DNA from: an uncultured Draconibacterium sp.
Lineage (GTDB): Bacteria > Bacteroidota > Bacteroidia > Bacteroidales > Prolixibacteraceae
Direction: 5' to 3'
Length of the DNA stretch: 64,000 bases
Assembly (NCBI RefSeq): GCF_963675585.1
Contig: NZ_OY776413.1
Span: 62,001 to 126,000, forward strand
Position 1 is the stretch's first letter, and every line of letters begins with the position of its first letter. The notes under the pieces were generated by a model, which saw only the letters and a program-made list of their open reading frames with translations, was not told the origin of the DNA and did no database searches. Shown here in pieces: positions 14,956 through 25,034 of this stretch. A program made the translations under genes and the position numbers.

Positions 14956-16224
14956 ATGATAGAGATGATGAAGAAAAAATATTACTTCATAGTAGTTATT
15001 GTGGCGTTGGCGGTGTTTGCTTTTACCTTAAAATCGTTTGTTCGAACACCAATTGAAAAAGAACAAGTTGAGGTAGTAAAAGAAGAACCCGAATACAATC
15101 CTGCTGTAGAAATACAAACTACCCTTTCGCAATTCGATAGCATTTTAGATGTAAACTTAAAACAATCGGGAACGGTTGGAGCTGCTGCAGTAGTTACTTA
15201 TAAAGGAAAAATTGCATTGATAAAATGTTATGGTGTACGTAAAGCCGGCGAAAAAAATGCGGTTGACCAAAACACCGTTTTCAGACTGGCTTCGGTTTCA
15301 AAATCGATTACCGGAGTATTAGCAGGTATTTTAGACGATGAACACGTTATCGACCTGGATGACAAGGTTACAAAATACCTTCCTGACTTTGAATTAAAAA
15401 CACCGGAAAGTACACGACAATTAACTGTTCGACATCTACTTAGTCATACTTCGGGTTTGGTTCCACACACCTACGATTTAATGGTGGAAGACCATGTACC
15501 GCTCGATAAAATTATGGATCGTTTGGACGAGGTTGATATTACAGCTCCTCCCGGACAATTGTATGGTTACCAAAATGTACTTTACAGTATTTACGATCCA
15601 ATAACTGAATCGAAAACCCATAAAAGTTTTAATGCAGTAATTAAAGAAAAAGTTTTCACTCCTTTTGGAATGACAAATGCTTCAACCGGATTTGAAGCTT
15701 TTAAAAATAACGAGAATAAAGCTTATCCGCATTACAACCGCGGGCACAACCATTACAGTCCGATGCGTTTGAACGATCGTTATTACAACACCACTCCGGC
15801 TGCCGGAATCAATGCAAGCATTTCAGATCTTGGTCAGCTTTTGATGGCGCTTACCGACGAAAATTCAAAAGTAATTTCAGCCGATGCACGCGAAACCATT
15901 TTTACACCGCAAGTAAAATCGCCTTTAAAACGAACTTATTTCAGAAGCTGGGGACGAGGAATTCAATCAAAACAATATTCCATTGGCTGGCGAATTGTTG
16001 ATTACAAAGGCAGAAAAGTAGCCTACCACGGTGGTTACGTTTTAGGATACAAAGCCGAAATTGCACTTTGCGAAGAAGAAGAAATTGGAATAGCCTTATT
16101 AACCAATTCACCCAATAGTAGCTCAGCCCAAAATATTCCCGCATTTTTAAATATGTTGTTTCAGGAGAAAGACAAACTGGCGCTGGAAAACAAAACCAAA
16201 AACGATTCAGCAGACAAATCATAA
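14956..16224 (+). CDS. Membrane-anchored serine hydrolase (class C beta-lactamase/PBP-like fold)
   Basis: 422 aa. A single hydrophobic helix (residues 11-25) anchors it to the membrane with the domain outside. The catalytic SxxK is Ser113-V-S-Lys116, the second motif is Tyr205-Q-Asn207, and the third is probably YHGGYVLGY (HGG replacing KTG). The family includes D-Ala-D-Ala peptidases, esterases and beta-lactamases; resistance function should not be assumed. A second in-frame ATG at 14968 would also keep the helix. It is followed 26 bp later by the ABC-F gene. Confidence 0.88.
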   Translation: MIEMMKKKYYFIVVIVALAVFAFTLKSFVRTPIEKEQVEVVKEEPEYNPAVEIQTTLSQFDSILDVNLKQSGTVGAAAVVTYKGKIALIKCYGVRKAGEKNAVDQNTVFRLASVSKSITGVLAGILDDEHVIDLDDKVTKYLPDFELKTPESTRQLTVRHLLSHTSGLVPHTYDLMVEDHVPLDKIMDRLDEVDITAPPGQLYGYQNVLYSIYDPITESKTHKSFNAVIKEKVFTPFGMTNASTGFEAFKNNENKAYPHYNRGHNHYSPMRLNDRYYNTTPAAGINASISDLGQLLMALTDENSKVISADARETIFTPQVKSPLKRTYFRSWGRGIQSKQYSIGWRIVDYKGRKVAYHGGYVLGYKAEIALCEEEEIGIALLTNSPNSSSAQNIPAFLNMLFQEKDKLALENKTKNDSADKS

Positions 16225-16250
16225 GCTGAACTGACATTTAATTTTTTCTC

Positions 16251-18137
16251 ATGAAACCATTTTTACAAGCTGAAAATCTTTCGAAACGCTGGGGCGAGTT
16301 AATGTTGTTTGAAGACATTTCGTTTACCATTTTTGAAGGAGCCAAAGTTGCATTAATTGCAAAAAACGGAACAGGTAAATCAACTTTACTAAATATACTT
16401 GCCGGAAAAGAATCGCCCGATGGAGGAATTACAACCTTAACCAACGATGTTGAGGTTGGTTACTTCGAGCAAATTCCAAACTTAAATCCTGCACATACAG
16501 TAATTGAAGAAGTTTTTGAAACCGACAATGAAAAACTTAAAACGGTAAAAGCTTTTGAGTTGGCCGTTGCCCACAACAATCAGGAAGAAATAGCAAGTAT
16601 TTCGGCTAAAATGGACGAGTTAAATGCCTGGGCCATCGAGGTTGAAATAAAACAGATTCTTACCCAGTTAAAAATCAATTTCCTTGATCAGAAAGTAGCT
16701 GAACTTTCCGGAGGTCAGCAAAAACGTTTGGCACTTGCAAAGGTGTTGATCAACCAACCCGATTTACTCATTCTGGATGAGCCAACCAACCACCTCGACC
16801 TTGAAATGATTGAGTGGCTTGAAACTTATCTGGAAAAAACAAAATCGACACTTTTAATGGTTACGCACGACCGCTATTTTCTCGACCGCGTATGCAACGA
16901 GATTATTGAAATGGAAGACAACCAGATTTACCGTTATCAGGGCAACTACTCGTATTTTCTTGAAAAACGCGACGAACGTATTCAAATGCAACAAGCCACG
17001 GTTGCCAAAGCTAAAAACCTGCTTCGAACCGAAATAGAATGGATGCGCCGAATGCCAAAAGCACGCAGCCACAAAGCAAAATACCGCGTTGATTCATTTC
17101 AGGATTTAAAAGAAAAAGCCTCGCAGAACTTAAATAACGACCAGGTTGAATTGAATGTAAAATCGGCTCGCCTTGGTAAAAAGATTGTTGAACTCGATCA
17201 CATTTCCAAGTCGTTTCCGGGAGTGAATCTGATTGAAGATTTTTCATACAAATTTCAGCGTTTCGAAAAAGTTGGGATTGTGGGTAAAAACGGAACCGGA
17301 AAATCAACTTTTTTGAACCTGATTACCGGCACCTTGTCGCCTGATTCGGGAACCATTGACATTGGACAAACCATAAAATTCGGTTATTACCGCCAGGAAG
17401 GAATTTCATTTGATCCAAAGGAAAAGGTAATTGAAGCCGTACAAAAAATTGCAGAATACATTCATTTTGAGGATGGGACAAAAATGAGTGCCACTCAAAT
17501 GCTCACCCGCTTTTTGTTCCCACCCGAAACGCAGTACAATTTTATTGAAAAGCTTAGCGGTGGCGAGCAGCGGCGCTTGTACCTTTGCACGGTACTAATG
17601 CAAAATCCAAATTTCCTTATTCTGGATGAGCCCACCAACGATTTGGATATTATGACTTTGAATGTTCTTGAAGAGTATCTGAAATCGTTTGCGGGCTGTG
17701 TTATCGTAGTTTCACACGATCGCTTTTTTATGGACAAGATTGTAGACCACCTTTTTGTTTTTGAAGGTGAAGGTAAGGTTTCTGACTTTCCTGGGAATTA
17801 TACCGTTTACCGCAATAAAGTTGAGGAGGAAGAACAAGCAAAAGCAAAAGCCGAATCAAAAATAAAAGCCGAAGAAAAAGCGGAGGCCAAAGCAAAAGAG
17901 GATAAAACTACAGTTCAGGTTAAAAAGAAACTTTCGTACAAAGAACAGCGCGAATTCGACGAACTGGAAAAAGAAATTCCGGAACTGGAAAGTAAAAAAT
18001 CGGAGTTGGAAGATTTAATGAATGCCGGAACTTTACCGCACGATGAATTGTATGAAAAATCGCTCGAATTGGATAAAGTAAAATCACTACTCGACGAAAA
18101 GGAATTACGCTGGCTCGAATTAAGCGAACTGGTTTAA
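16251..18137 (+). CDS. ABC-F family ATPase (Uup/EttA-like ribosome-associated type)
   Basis: 628 aa with two ATP-binding cassettes and no membrane helices. The first Walker A is AKNGTGKST (Lys43), the first signature LSGGQQKRLALAK and Walker B LLILDEPTNHLD; the second cassette has GKNGTGKST, LSGGEQRRLYL and LILDEPTNDLD. A Lys/Glu/Ala-rich linker and a C-terminal coiled coil (about 545-628) resemble Uup. ABC-F proteins act on the translating ribosome or, for Uup, affect DNA and ribosome functions. Nothing marks it as an antibiotic-resistance type. Confidence 0.9.
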   Translation: MKPFLQAENLSKRWGELMLFEDISFTIFEGAKVALIAKNGTGKSTLLNILAGKESPDGGITTLTNDVEVGYFEQIPNLNPAHTVIEEVFETDNEKLKTVKAFELAVAHNNQEEIASISAKMDELNAWAIEVEIKQILTQLKINFLDQKVAELSGGQQKRLALAKVLINQPDLLILDEPTNHLDLEMIEWLETYLEKTKSTLLMVTHDRYFLDRVCNEIIEMEDNQIYRYQGNYSYFLEKRDERIQMQQATVAKAKNLLRTEIEWMRRMPKARSHKAKYRVDSFQDLKEKASQNLNNDQVELNVKSARLGKKIVELDHISKSFPGVNLIEDFSYKFQRFEKVGIVGKNGTGKSTFLNLITGTLSPDSGTIDIGQTIKFGYYRQEGISFDPKEKVIEAVQKIAEYIHFEDGTKMSATQMLTRFLFPPETQYNFIEKLSGGEQRRLYLCTVLMQNPNFLILDEPTNDLDIMTLNVLEEYLKSFAGCVIVVSHDRFFMDKIVDHLFVFEGEGKVSDFPGNYTVYRNKVEEEEQAKAKAESKIKAEEKAEAKAKEDKTTVQVKKKLSYKEQREFDELEKEIPELESKKSELEDLMNAGTLPHDELYEKSLELDKVKSLLDEKELRWLELSELV

Positions 18138-18208
18138 GAGAAGTTGCCAGTCGCAGTTTTCAGCGGAAAAGAAATTATCTACAATAAACAGGCGTTCGAC
18201 CAGAATTA

Positions 18209-18601
18209 CTAAATATCCTCAAAGTCAACGTTGGTATAGTTTTTAACCGATTCGGTTTCTTCAACCAACACTTCTTCCCGGGTATCTGCATTCTCTTCCT
18301 GTGCGGTAATTTCTTCGGGCTGTTTCTCGTGAATATAATCCACCACTTCCTGTAAACTGTCCATAAATTTTGCAAAGTCCTCTTTGTACAAAAAGATCTT
18401 ATGCTTTTCGTATGAAAACTTACCATTATCGCCGAAACGTTTTTTACTTTCAGTTATGGTTAAATAATACTCGTCGTTGCGGGTACTTTTTACATCAAAA
18501 AAATAAGTTCTTTTGCCTGCTCGGATTACTTTTGAATGAATTTCCTGTTTGAATTTGCTATCAATTTTCTTAACCCCCTCCTTACTTTCAGCACTTTCCA
18601 T
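18209..18601 (-). CDS. DUF3276 (PUR-alpha-like) nucleic-acid-binding protein
   Basis: 130 aa. One PUR repeat-like domain is seen: EIHSKVIRAGKRTYFFDVKS then DEYYLTITESKKRF and HKIFLYKEDFAKFMDSL, followed by an acidic tail. The DUF3276 family is nearly confined to Bacteroidota, and PUR domains bind single-stranded DNA or RNA. The cellular role is not established. Convergent with the ABC-F gene. Confidence 0.85.
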   Translation of the reverse strand: MESAESKEGVKKIDSKFKQEIHSKVIRAGKRTYFFDVKSTRNDEYYLTITESKKRFGDNGKFSYEKHKIFLYKEDFAKFMDSLQEVVDYIHEKQPEEITAQEENADTREEVLVEETESVKNYTNVDFEDI

Positions 18602-18745
18602 TCCTATTTTTTTTGGTTTTTGACTTAGTTTGATTCAAAAATAGAAAAATAATTTAGAAATTCTGACAAATGGTCAACAAGCTCATAAAATCCTGTGGTT
18701 TTCAGGTTATTTAAACTCATTCTATAAAATACATATGGCTGCAAT

Positions 18746-18783
18746 AAAAAAGGGAAACCTTCTTCTGATGGCCTCCCTTTTCC
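18746..18783 (-). terminator. Terminator of folD
   Basis: Read on the minus strand, a 12-bp stem (AAAAGGGAGGCC/GGTTTCCCTTTT, two G-U pairs) with a 10-nt loop is followed by a T-run, about 20 bp after the folD stop. Confidence 0.75.
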
Positions 18784-18802
18784 TTGAAAATAGTGTATGT
18801 TA

Positions 18803-19678
18803 CTATTTATAGATTTCCTTTTTTGCAGACAACAGGGTATTTAATAATAACGAAGTACGTGTCATTGGTCCTACACCTCCCGGAACAGGAGTGATATACG
18901 AACACTTTGGTGCAACCTCATCAAACAATACATCGCCTTTTAATTTAAAGCCTGATTTTGTTTGATCCGATTTTACACGCGTAGTACCCACGTCAATTAC
19001 AACAGCACCTTCTTTTACCATGTCGGCTTTTACAAATTCAGGGTAGCCCATTGCAACAATTAAAATATCGGCATTGGCACAAACTTCTTTCAAATTCTCG
19101 GTACGACTGTGTGCCACTGTAACCGTAGCATTAATCGACTTTTGCGACATTAATACGCTCATTGGACGACCAACAATATTACTGCGGCCCAAAACAACAC
19201 AGTTTTTACCACTGGTTTCGATGTTGTAGCGTTTTATCAACTCCACAATTCCGTAAGGTGTTGCCGAAACAAACGATGGCATACCAATTACCATCCGTCC
19301 AACATTTATCGGGTGAAATCCATCCACATCTTTTTTAGGATCGATCGCCTCAATTATTTTTTCTTCCGAAATGTGCTTTGGCAAAGGCAACTGAACGATA
19401 AATCCATCTAAATCAGCGTCGTTATTTAGCTCATGTACTTTTGCCAAAAGTTCTTCTTCGGTAACATCGTCTTCGTAACGAATCAACGACGATTTAAAAC
19501 CAACCGCCTCGCAGTCTTTAATTTTGTAGGCAACATAAGTTTCGCTACCTCCATCGTGGCCCACCAAAATGGCAGCCAAATGAGGTTGTTTCCCTCCATT
19601 TGCCATTAAAGTTTTTACCTCCTCAGCTATTTCCAGCTTAATTTCTGCTGCTATTTTTTTCCCGTCAATTAATTCCAT
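18803..19678 (-). CDS. folD: Bifunctional methylenetetrahydrofolate dehydrogenase/cyclohydrolase
   Basis: 291 aa from the ATG at 19678 ([14 protein letters not shown]), the usual FolD start; an upstream in-frame start at 19702 adds eight unconserved residues. Visible signatures are [17 protein letters not shown] with the catalytic Lys, [34 protein letters not shown] for NADP and [12 protein letters not shown]. It interconverts methylene-, methenyl- and 10-formyl-tetrahydrofolate in the cytoplasm. It lies downstream of ffh on the same strand with a gap of about 144 bp. Confidence 0.96.
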   Translation of the reverse strand: MELIDGKKIAAEIKLEIAEEVKTLMANGGKQPHLAAILVGHDGGSETYVAYKIKDCEAVGFKSSLIRYEDDVTEEELLAKVHELNNDADLDGFIVQLPLPKHISEEKIIEAIDPKKDVDGFHPINVGRMVIGMPSFVSATPYGIVELIKRYNIETSGKNCVVLGRSNIVGRPMSVLMSQKSINATVTVAHSRTENLKEVCANADILIVAMGYPEFVKADMVKEGAVVIDVGTTRVKSDQTKSGFKLKGDVLFDEVAPKCSYITPVPGGVGPMTRTSLLLNTLLSAKKEIYK

Positions 19679-19822
19679 TATTGTATTTTTTTCTCTTGTC
19701 AAAAGCTAATTGTCATTTCATCATCACAGGAGGAGAAACCGTTAATCTGATATAAATTTCTCTCTGCCGTTTAACGAATAGAAACGAAACCAAAAGCATG
19801 CCGTGGCTTCGCGAGACTTCCC

Positions 19823-21163
19823 TTAGAATTTCCGTCCCTGACGTTGCATTCCGGACATCATTCGCTGTACGTTTTTACCTTGCGAAACCATTTTCATCAT
19901 CTTACGGGTTTCAGTAAATTGTTTTAACAACCTGTTTACTTCCTGAATGTTGGTACCCGATCCCGATGCAATTCGTTTCCGGCGACCACCGTTAATGATC
20001 GAAGGATTTTCGCGCTCTTCAGCAGTCATCGAAAATATAATGGCTTCAATGTGTTTAAATGCATCGTCCTCAATTTCAACACCTTTCATGGCTTTTCCCA
20101 TTCCGGGTATCATTCCAACCACATCTTTCAGATTACCCATTTTTTTAATCTGGTTAATCTGTTTCAAAAAGTCGTTAAAATTGAAGGTATTTTTTGCCAG
20201 TTTGGCTTGTAATTTTTTGGCTTCTTCTTCGTCGAATTGTTCCTGTGCTTTTTCAACCAGCGAAACAATATCACCCATTCCCAAAATACGGTCGGCCATC
20301 CTGTCGGGGTGGAAAACATCGAGTGCATCCACTTTTTCGCCGGTACCAACGAACTTAATCGGTTTATCAACTACCGAACGAATTGAAATGGCAGCACCAC
20401 CTCGTGTATCACCGTCGAGTTTGGTAAGAACAACACCATCAAAATCTAAGCGATCGTTAAATTCTTTGGCTGTATTTACCGCATCCTGACCCGTCATCGA
20501 GTCAACCACAAACAAAATTTCATCCGGATTGATGGCTTTTTTAATGGCAGAAATTTCATTCATCATCTGCTCGTCAACAGCCAAACGACCTGCGGTATCC
20601 ACAATTACAACATCGTGGCCGTTTTCTTTTGCCAGTTTAATTGCGGCTTTGGCAATTTTTACCGGATCCATGTTGCCTTCTTCGGTATAAACAGGAACTC
20701 CAATTTGCTCGCCCAACACTTTCAACTGATCGATTGCCGCCGGACGATAAACGTCGCCGGCTACCAAAAGAGGATTTTTACCCTTTTTGGTTTTAAGCAT
20801 GTTTCCAAGCTTCCCTGAGAAAGTAGTTTTACCGGAACCTTGTAAACCCGACATTAAAATAACAGCCGGTTTGCCTTCCAGTTTTATGTCGGTAAAAGTA
20901 CCACCCATTAACATGGCCAGTTCGTCTTTTACGATTTTTACCATCAACTGGCCTGGTTTTACGGCAGTTAAAACCTCTTGCCCAAGGGCTTTGGTTTTTA
21001 CATCGTCGGTAAATTTCTTGGCAATTTTAAAGTTGACATCGGCATCCAACAATGCACGACGAATATCTTTTAGCGTCTCCGCCACGTTAATCTCGGTAAT
21101 TTGTCCCTGTCCTTTTAATATCTTAAAGGACTTCTCTAACCTGTCGCTTAAATTCTCAAACAT
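19823..21163 (-). CDS. ffh: Signal recognition particle protein Ffh (SRP54)
   Basis: 446 aa. N domain at residues 1-90, then the GTPase G domain with P-loop [10 protein letters not shown] (about 105-114), [17 protein letters not shown] and [12 protein letters not shown], then the Met-rich M domain (about 325-446) that binds 4.5S RNA and signal peptides. Co-translational targeting of membrane proteins. The gene is monocistronic or shares a transcript with folD. Confidence 0.97.
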   Translation of the reverse strand: MFENLSDRLEKSFKILKGQGQITEINVAETLKDIRRALLDADVNFKIAKKFTDDVKTKALGQEVLTAVKPGQLMVKIVKDELAMLMGGTFTDIKLEGKPAVILMSGLQGSGKTTFSGKLGNMLKTKKGKNPLLVAGDVYRPAAIDQLKVLGEQIGVPVYTEEGNMDPVKIAKAAIKLAKENGHDVVIVDTAGRLAVDEQMMNEISAIKKAINPDEILFVVDSMTGQDAVNTAKEFNDRLDFDGVVLTKLDGDTRGGAAISIRSVVDKPIKFVGTGEKVDALDVFHPDRMADRILGMGDIVSLVEKAQEQFDEEEAKKLQAKLAKNTFNFNDFLKQINQIKKMGNLKDVVGMIPGMGKAMKGVEIEDDAFKHIEAIIFSMTAEERENPSIINGGRRKRIASGSGTNIQEVNRLLKQFTETRKMMKMVSQGKNVQRMMSGMQRQGRKF

Positions 21164-21479
21164 GCGTTTTAACTTCTTTTGAAAATGAGGTGCAAAAATA
21201 GGAAAAAAATGGCAAAGGGAAAGACCTAGTCAAAGAGAAAAAACGGTAAGTCGTAAGTTATCAGCAAATAATCGAAAAGAGCCATGCAAAACCTGAACAA
21301 AACTTCGTGAACAAACTTATTATTCAGCATGTCATAAATATTTTTAATGTTAAAAAGAATGACGTAAATTGTTAAAGATTCGTTCAAAACGATTTTAATA
21401 TAGAAGTTCATCAACCACAAAAAAAAATGAAATAGAATACTGACAACTATGCTTTTACAAACATCAAAAAGATAAAAAA
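21164..21479. other. Divergent intergenic region, ffh and outer-membrane protein
   Basis: 316 bp, AT-rich. On the minus strand TATTTTTG (plus-strand 21193-21200) matches the -7 consensus TAnnTTTG 30 bp before the ffh start and is a candidate promoter, though no TTTG sits at the expected spacing upstream. I see no gene or strong hairpin. Confidence 0.4.
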
Positions 21480-22163
21480 ATGAAAAAATTACTTCTTCTA
21501 TTTAGCCTTGTACTAGTAACAACCGTTTCATTTGGGCAAACCATCGACAATCAATTCTATTTTCGTGTGGGATACTCCAGTCCGTCTTGGTCGCAATTCG
21601 ACCTAAGTGAAGATTTATGGACAAATACTGGAATTGACAGCAAAGTTGGAGCCCATTTTGAACTCGGTTCAATTTTTATGCTGAAACGAATTTTAGATGC
21701 AGATAACATGTCGTTCGGGATCAATGTGGATTACCTGTATGCCAATTACAATAACTTTTCGGGGCAGGAAGGATCGCAGGAGATTAATCTCGGGCATTTG
21801 AAAGTTGGTTCCAAAATTGGCCCTTCGTTTACCTACAGTCCTGTGGATAACATGGCCTTTGACATTTATGTAAAAGCCGATTTTGGCTGGGCTGCGGCTG
21901 CTGTAATATACGAAGAAGAACCGGGCGATGCGGACGATTATTATGTTGCTAGTCCTTCGGTTGGAGTATCAACCGGATTAAACTTCCGATACGGAGTACT
22001 TATTCTCGGTGCCGAGTTTAACACCATTAACAAAGAACTGGAAAGCGACGATTACAGCGGATTGTATTTGCAGGAAATAATTGACGAAGGTTTTGGAACA
22101 GGTGGCAACACGACAAAATCAAAATTACCGGTCATGAATTTCACCATCGGACTGAGCTTTTAG
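21480..22163 (+). CDS. Outer-membrane beta-barrel protein
   Basis: 227 aa with signal peptide MKKLLLLFSLVLVTTVSFGQ, then alternating hydrophobic strands rich in Tyr, Phe and Gly and the C-terminal MNFTIGLSF ending in Phe, typical of barrels inserted by BAM. It resembles generic small porin-family (OmpW/OprF-like barrel) proteins in Bacteroidota. No specific function can be assigned. A strong terminator follows 19 bp after the stop. Confidence 0.8.
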   Translation: MKKLLLLFSLVLVTTVSFGQTIDNQFYFRVGYSSPSWSQFDLSEDLWTNTGIDSKVGAHFELGSIFMLKRILDADNMSFGINVDYLYANYNNFSGQEGSQEINLGHLKVGSKIGPSFTYSPVDNMAFDIYVKADFGWAAAAVIYEEEPGDADDYYVASPSVGVSTGLNFRYGVLILGAEFNTINKELESDDYSGLYLQEIIDEGFGTGGNTTKSKLPVMNFTIGLSF

Positions 22164-22181
22164 ATTACAAAATACGGGAAG

Positions 22182-22221
22182 AAAAAGGTTTATTCAGTAC
22201 AAAGAGAATAAACCTTTTTTT
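22182..22221 (+). terminator. Terminator of the outer-membrane protein gene
   Basis: Stem AAAAAGGTTTATTC/GAATAAACCTTTTT (14 bp, loop 10 nt) followed by T residues on the plus strand. Confidence 0.85.
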
Positions 22222-22236
22222 ATTCCTCTTTATTTT

Positions 22237-22285
22237 CCCTGAACTCTATACTCTGAACTCTGAACACTGAACTCTAAACTCTAAG
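22237..22285. repeat. Degenerate 7-bp tandem repeat, seven units
   Basis: CCCTGAA, CTCTATA, CTCTGAA, CTCTGAA, CACTGAA, CTCTAAA, CTCTAAG in exact phase, between the terminator and the tex promoter. Same heptad as at 11964-12012 and 63813-63847. Confidence 0.75.
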
Positions 22286-22295
22286 CTACTTTTCC

Positions 22296-22303
22296 TACCT
22301 TTG
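22296..22303 (+). promoter_or_regulatory. Candidate -7 box (TACCTTTG) of tex
   Basis: Exact match to TAnnTTTG, 21 bp before the ATG at 22325. It supports 22325 rather than the earlier in-frame start at 22301, which would lie inside this box. Confidence 0.6.
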
Positions 22304-22324
22304 CCTTCCTACAAAAACAAAACA

Positions 22325-24457
22325 ATGCAAAACAAAATAATTGATATAATTGCCCAAAACCTTGGACTGAAAACCATTCAGGTTTCAAATACCATTCAGC
22401 TTTTTAGCGAGGGTGCCACTGTTCCTTTTATATCGCGTTACCGAAAAGAACGTACCGGAAGTCTGGATGAAGTTCAGATTCAGCAAATAAAAGAACAAAA
22501 TGAAAAGTTTGTTGAACTTGAAAAGCGAAAAGAAACCATTTTAAAAACCATCGATGAACAAGGCCAATTATCAGCTGATTTAAAAGCCCGGATTGTGGCT
22601 TGTTTTGACAGTGTTGAACTGGAAGATATTTACCTGCCATACAAACCAAAGCGAAGAACAAAAGCTACCATAGCCCGCGAAAAAGGATTGGAACCATTTG
22701 CCAAAATACTAATGAAACAAGTGGAACGCGACCCTGAATTTCGTGCCAACTCGTTTTTAAACGACGAAGTAACAAATGCAGAAGAGGCTTTGGCCGGAGC
22801 ACGCGATATTATTGCAGAATGGGTAAGCGAAAACGAACGTGCCCGAAACATCGTTCGAAGAGGATTTGATTTGGGCGCCGTAATCACTTCAAAAGTAGTA
22901 AAAGGGAAAGAAGAAGACGCTGCCAAATACCGCGACTATTTCGACTGGAAAGAACCCTTAAAAAAATGTCCGTCGCACAGGTTGCTTGCCATGCGACGCG
23001 GCGAAAATGAAAGTTTTTTAAGGGTTTCTATTGCTCCTGACGAAGAACGCGTTTTGGAAAATCTCGACCGTTTTTTTGTAAAAGGAAACAACCAAAGTTC
23101 GGAGCAGGTATTTCTGGCCGTGAAAGACAGTTTAAAACGTTTGATACAACCTTCGATTGAAACTGAATTTGCGAACTTGTCAAAAGAAAAAGCAGACGAC
23201 GAAGCCATAAAAGTATTTGCCGAAAACCTAAAACAACTTTTACTGGCTCCCCCACTGGGTCAAAAACGGACACTGGCCATCGATCCCGGCTACCGAACCG
23301 GCTGCAAAGTGGTTTGCCTCGACGAACAGGGAAACCTGCTACACAACGAAAACATTTACCCGCACAAACCGCAGGAAGAGCGAAAAATGGCCGCAAAAAA
23401 AATCAGCTCGATGGTGGAAATGTACCAGATTGAAGCCATTGCAATTGGAAACGGAACAGCCAGTCGCGAAACTGAATATTTCATCAAGAAATTACACTTT
23501 AATCGCGAGTTGCGTATTTATGTGGTTAGCGAAGATGGTGCCTCGGTTTATTCAGCATCAACAGTTGCCCGGCAGGAATTTCCGCAGTACGATGTTACTG
23601 TTCGCGGAGCCGTTTCAATTGGCCGGCGTTTAATGGATCCACTGGCCGAGTTGGTAAAAATCGATCCGAAAAGTATTGGCGTTGGACAGTACCAACACGA
23701 CGTAGATCAGAAAAACTTAAAAAGCAGCCTTGATTCGGTGGTTGAATTGAGTGTAAACTCGGTAGGTGTAAACCTGAATACTGCCAGCAAACATCTGTTA
23801 ACCTATATTTCAGGACTTGGCCCGCAACTGGCGGAGAACATAACAAATTACAGAAAAGAAAACGGAATGTTTGAATCGCGCGAGGCTTTAAAAAAAGTCC
23901 CCAGAATGGGACCAAAAGCCTTTGAACAAGCCGCAGGTTTTCTCCGGATTCCTGAAGCTGTTAATCCGCTTGACAATTCAGGAGTGCATCCTGAGTCGTA
24001 CAAAATTGTAAAACAAATTGCCAAAGATCTGAAATGCACACTGGCCGATTTAATCCGAAACGAAGAGTTGGTTTCAAAAATTGATTTTCAGAAATATGTA
24101 ACTGCCGAAATTGGTTTACCTACTTTAAACGACATTAAAGCAGAACTTTTAAAACCCGGTCGCGACCCGCGAAAACCGATTAAAGTTTTTGAATTTGCAG
24201 ATGGAATTTTCTCGATAAATGATTTGCACGTGGGAATGGTTCTGCCCGGAATTGTAAACAATATTACCAAGTTTGGAGCTTTTGTTGATGTGGGAATTAA
24301 AGAATCGGGCTTAATACATGTTTCCGAAATGGCCGATCGGTTTATTTCCGATCCAAACGAAATAGTAAAACTGCACGAACACATTAAAGTGCGTGTAAAA
24401 GAGGTCGATATTCCGCGTAAACGGATTCAACTTTCGTTAAAAGGAGTGGAACAATAA
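22325..24457 (+). CDS. tex: Tex family RNA-binding/transcription accessory protein
   Basis: About 710 aa from the ATG at 22325. Domain order is the Tex N-terminal helical region (VPFISRYRKERTGSLDE), the YqgF-like RNase H fold (TLAIDPGYRTGCKVVCLD), the helix-hairpin-helix region (LNTASKHLLTYISGLG) and a C-terminal S1 domain (GIVNNITKFGAFVDVGIKES). Tex binds nucleic acid and affects transcription. Standard family length and no disruption. Confidence 0.95.
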   Translation: MQNKIIDIIAQNLGLKTIQVSNTIQLFSEGATVPFISRYRKERTGSLDEVQIQQIKEQNEKFVELEKRKETILKTIDEQGQLSADLKARIVACFDSVELEDIYLPYKPKRRTKATIAREKGLEPFAKILMKQVERDPEFRANSFLNDEVTNAEEALAGARDIIAEWVSENERARNIVRRGFDLGAVITSKVVKGKEEDAAKYRDYFDWKEPLKKCPSHRLLAMRRGENESFLRVSIAPDEERVLENLDRFFVKGNNQSSEQVFLAVKDSLKRLIQPSIETEFANLSKEKADDEAIKVFAENLKQLLLAPPLGQKRTLAIDPGYRTGCKVVCLDEQGNLLHNENIYPHKPQEERKMAAKKISSMVEMYQIEAIAIGNGTASRETEYFIKKLHFNRELRIYVVSEDGASVYSASTVARQEFPQYDVTVRGAVSIGRRLMDPLAELVKIDPKSIGVGQYQHDVDQKNLKSSLDSVVELSVNSVGVNLNTASKHLLTYISGLGPQLAENITNYRKENGMFESREALKKVPRMGPKAFEQAAGFLRIPEAVNPLDNSGVHPESYKIVKQIAKDLKCTLADLIRNEELVSKIDFQKYVTAEIGLPTLNDIKAELLKPGRDPRKPIKVFEFADGIFSINDLHVGMVLPGIVNNITKFGAFVDVGIKESGLIHVSEMADRFISDPNEIVKLHEHIKVRVKEVDIPRKRIQLSLKGVEQ

Positions 24458-24475
24458 TGAATAAGAATGTTGCAG

Positions 24476-24512
24476 GTTACAGGTTGCAGGTTTAAAACTT
24501 GTAACCTGTAAC
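24476..24512. terminator. Long hairpin between convergent genes
   Basis: Outer arms GTTACAGGTT (24476-24485) and AACCTGTAAC (24503-24512); with two G-U pairs the stem continues inward almost to a 2-nt loop. It is built from GTTGCAGGTTACAGG-type direct repeats and probably ends both tex and the minus-strand 24526 gene. Confidence 0.65.
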
Positions 24513-24525
24513 ATGAAAAAAACAA

Positions 24526-24774
24526 TTACTCGTCTTCGTCGGCAAGCAACTCTTCGTTTTCAAATTCTTTTTCAAGAAATTCTTCAGCTGCTTCAACCAT
24601 TTCGGTAATCATTTCTTCATCTCCCGGTTCACCATCAATCCAATGTATTACCTGGTTGCTCCAGAAATCATCGATATCGGCTTCAACAATAAATCGCGGA
24701 GTTTCGGTATGAACAACAAAAATAGTGTCCGGTGTTTCTTGCGAATTGTCGGCTAACAGAAATTTTGGTAACAT
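24526..24774 (-). CDS. Small acidic conserved hypothetical protein
   Basis: 82 aa, strongly acidic C-terminal half (EEFLEKEFENEELLADEDE). No signal peptide or membrane segment. FIVEADIDDFWSNQVIHWIDG is its most structured part. I do not recognise a function. It is convergent with tex and its codon use looks like that of real genes; I believe it is expressed. Confidence 0.6.
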   Translation of the reverse strand: MLPKFLLADNSQETPDTIFVVHTETPRFIVEADIDDFWSNQVIHWIDGEPGDEEMITEMVEAAEEFLEKEFENEELLADEDE

Positions 24775-24991
24775 GCTTAATTGTTTTTAAGTTTATTCTT
24801 TGCGAATTTACAACTTTATCGCATCAAGTGGTTCACATCGCCAAAAGATTACAAAAAAGTAATAAACAAAGCCATATCCGGCCTTTTGTCTAAAAAGTTC
24901 CAAACACTCTCCTCTTTTATCCGAAAGCTGATTTTTCTCACAAAATGATAACATAATCAAAATAAAAACACTCAATTTTTAACAAATTGAA

Positions 24992-24999
24992 TAGGTTTG
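24992..24999 (+). promoter_or_regulatory. Candidate -7 box (TAGGTTTG) of the AGCS symporter gene
   Basis: Matches TAnnTTTG 35 bp before the ATG at 25035. It lies inside the longer frame that starts at 24987, which argues for the later start. Confidence 0.55.
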
Positions 25000-25034
25000 T
25001 TATTTTTAACGGAATTTCTGAAAAACGGCAAATA

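Noticed and set aside
14956-16224. Antibiotic-resistance beta-lactamase
   Set aside because: Only general serine hydrolase motifs are present and the third motif is HGG-like rather than KTG; resistance cannot be claimed.
16251-18137. ABC-F antibiotic-resistance protein
   Set aside because: The C-terminal coiled coil and linkers look like Uup; no extended resistance-type interdomain arm was recognised.
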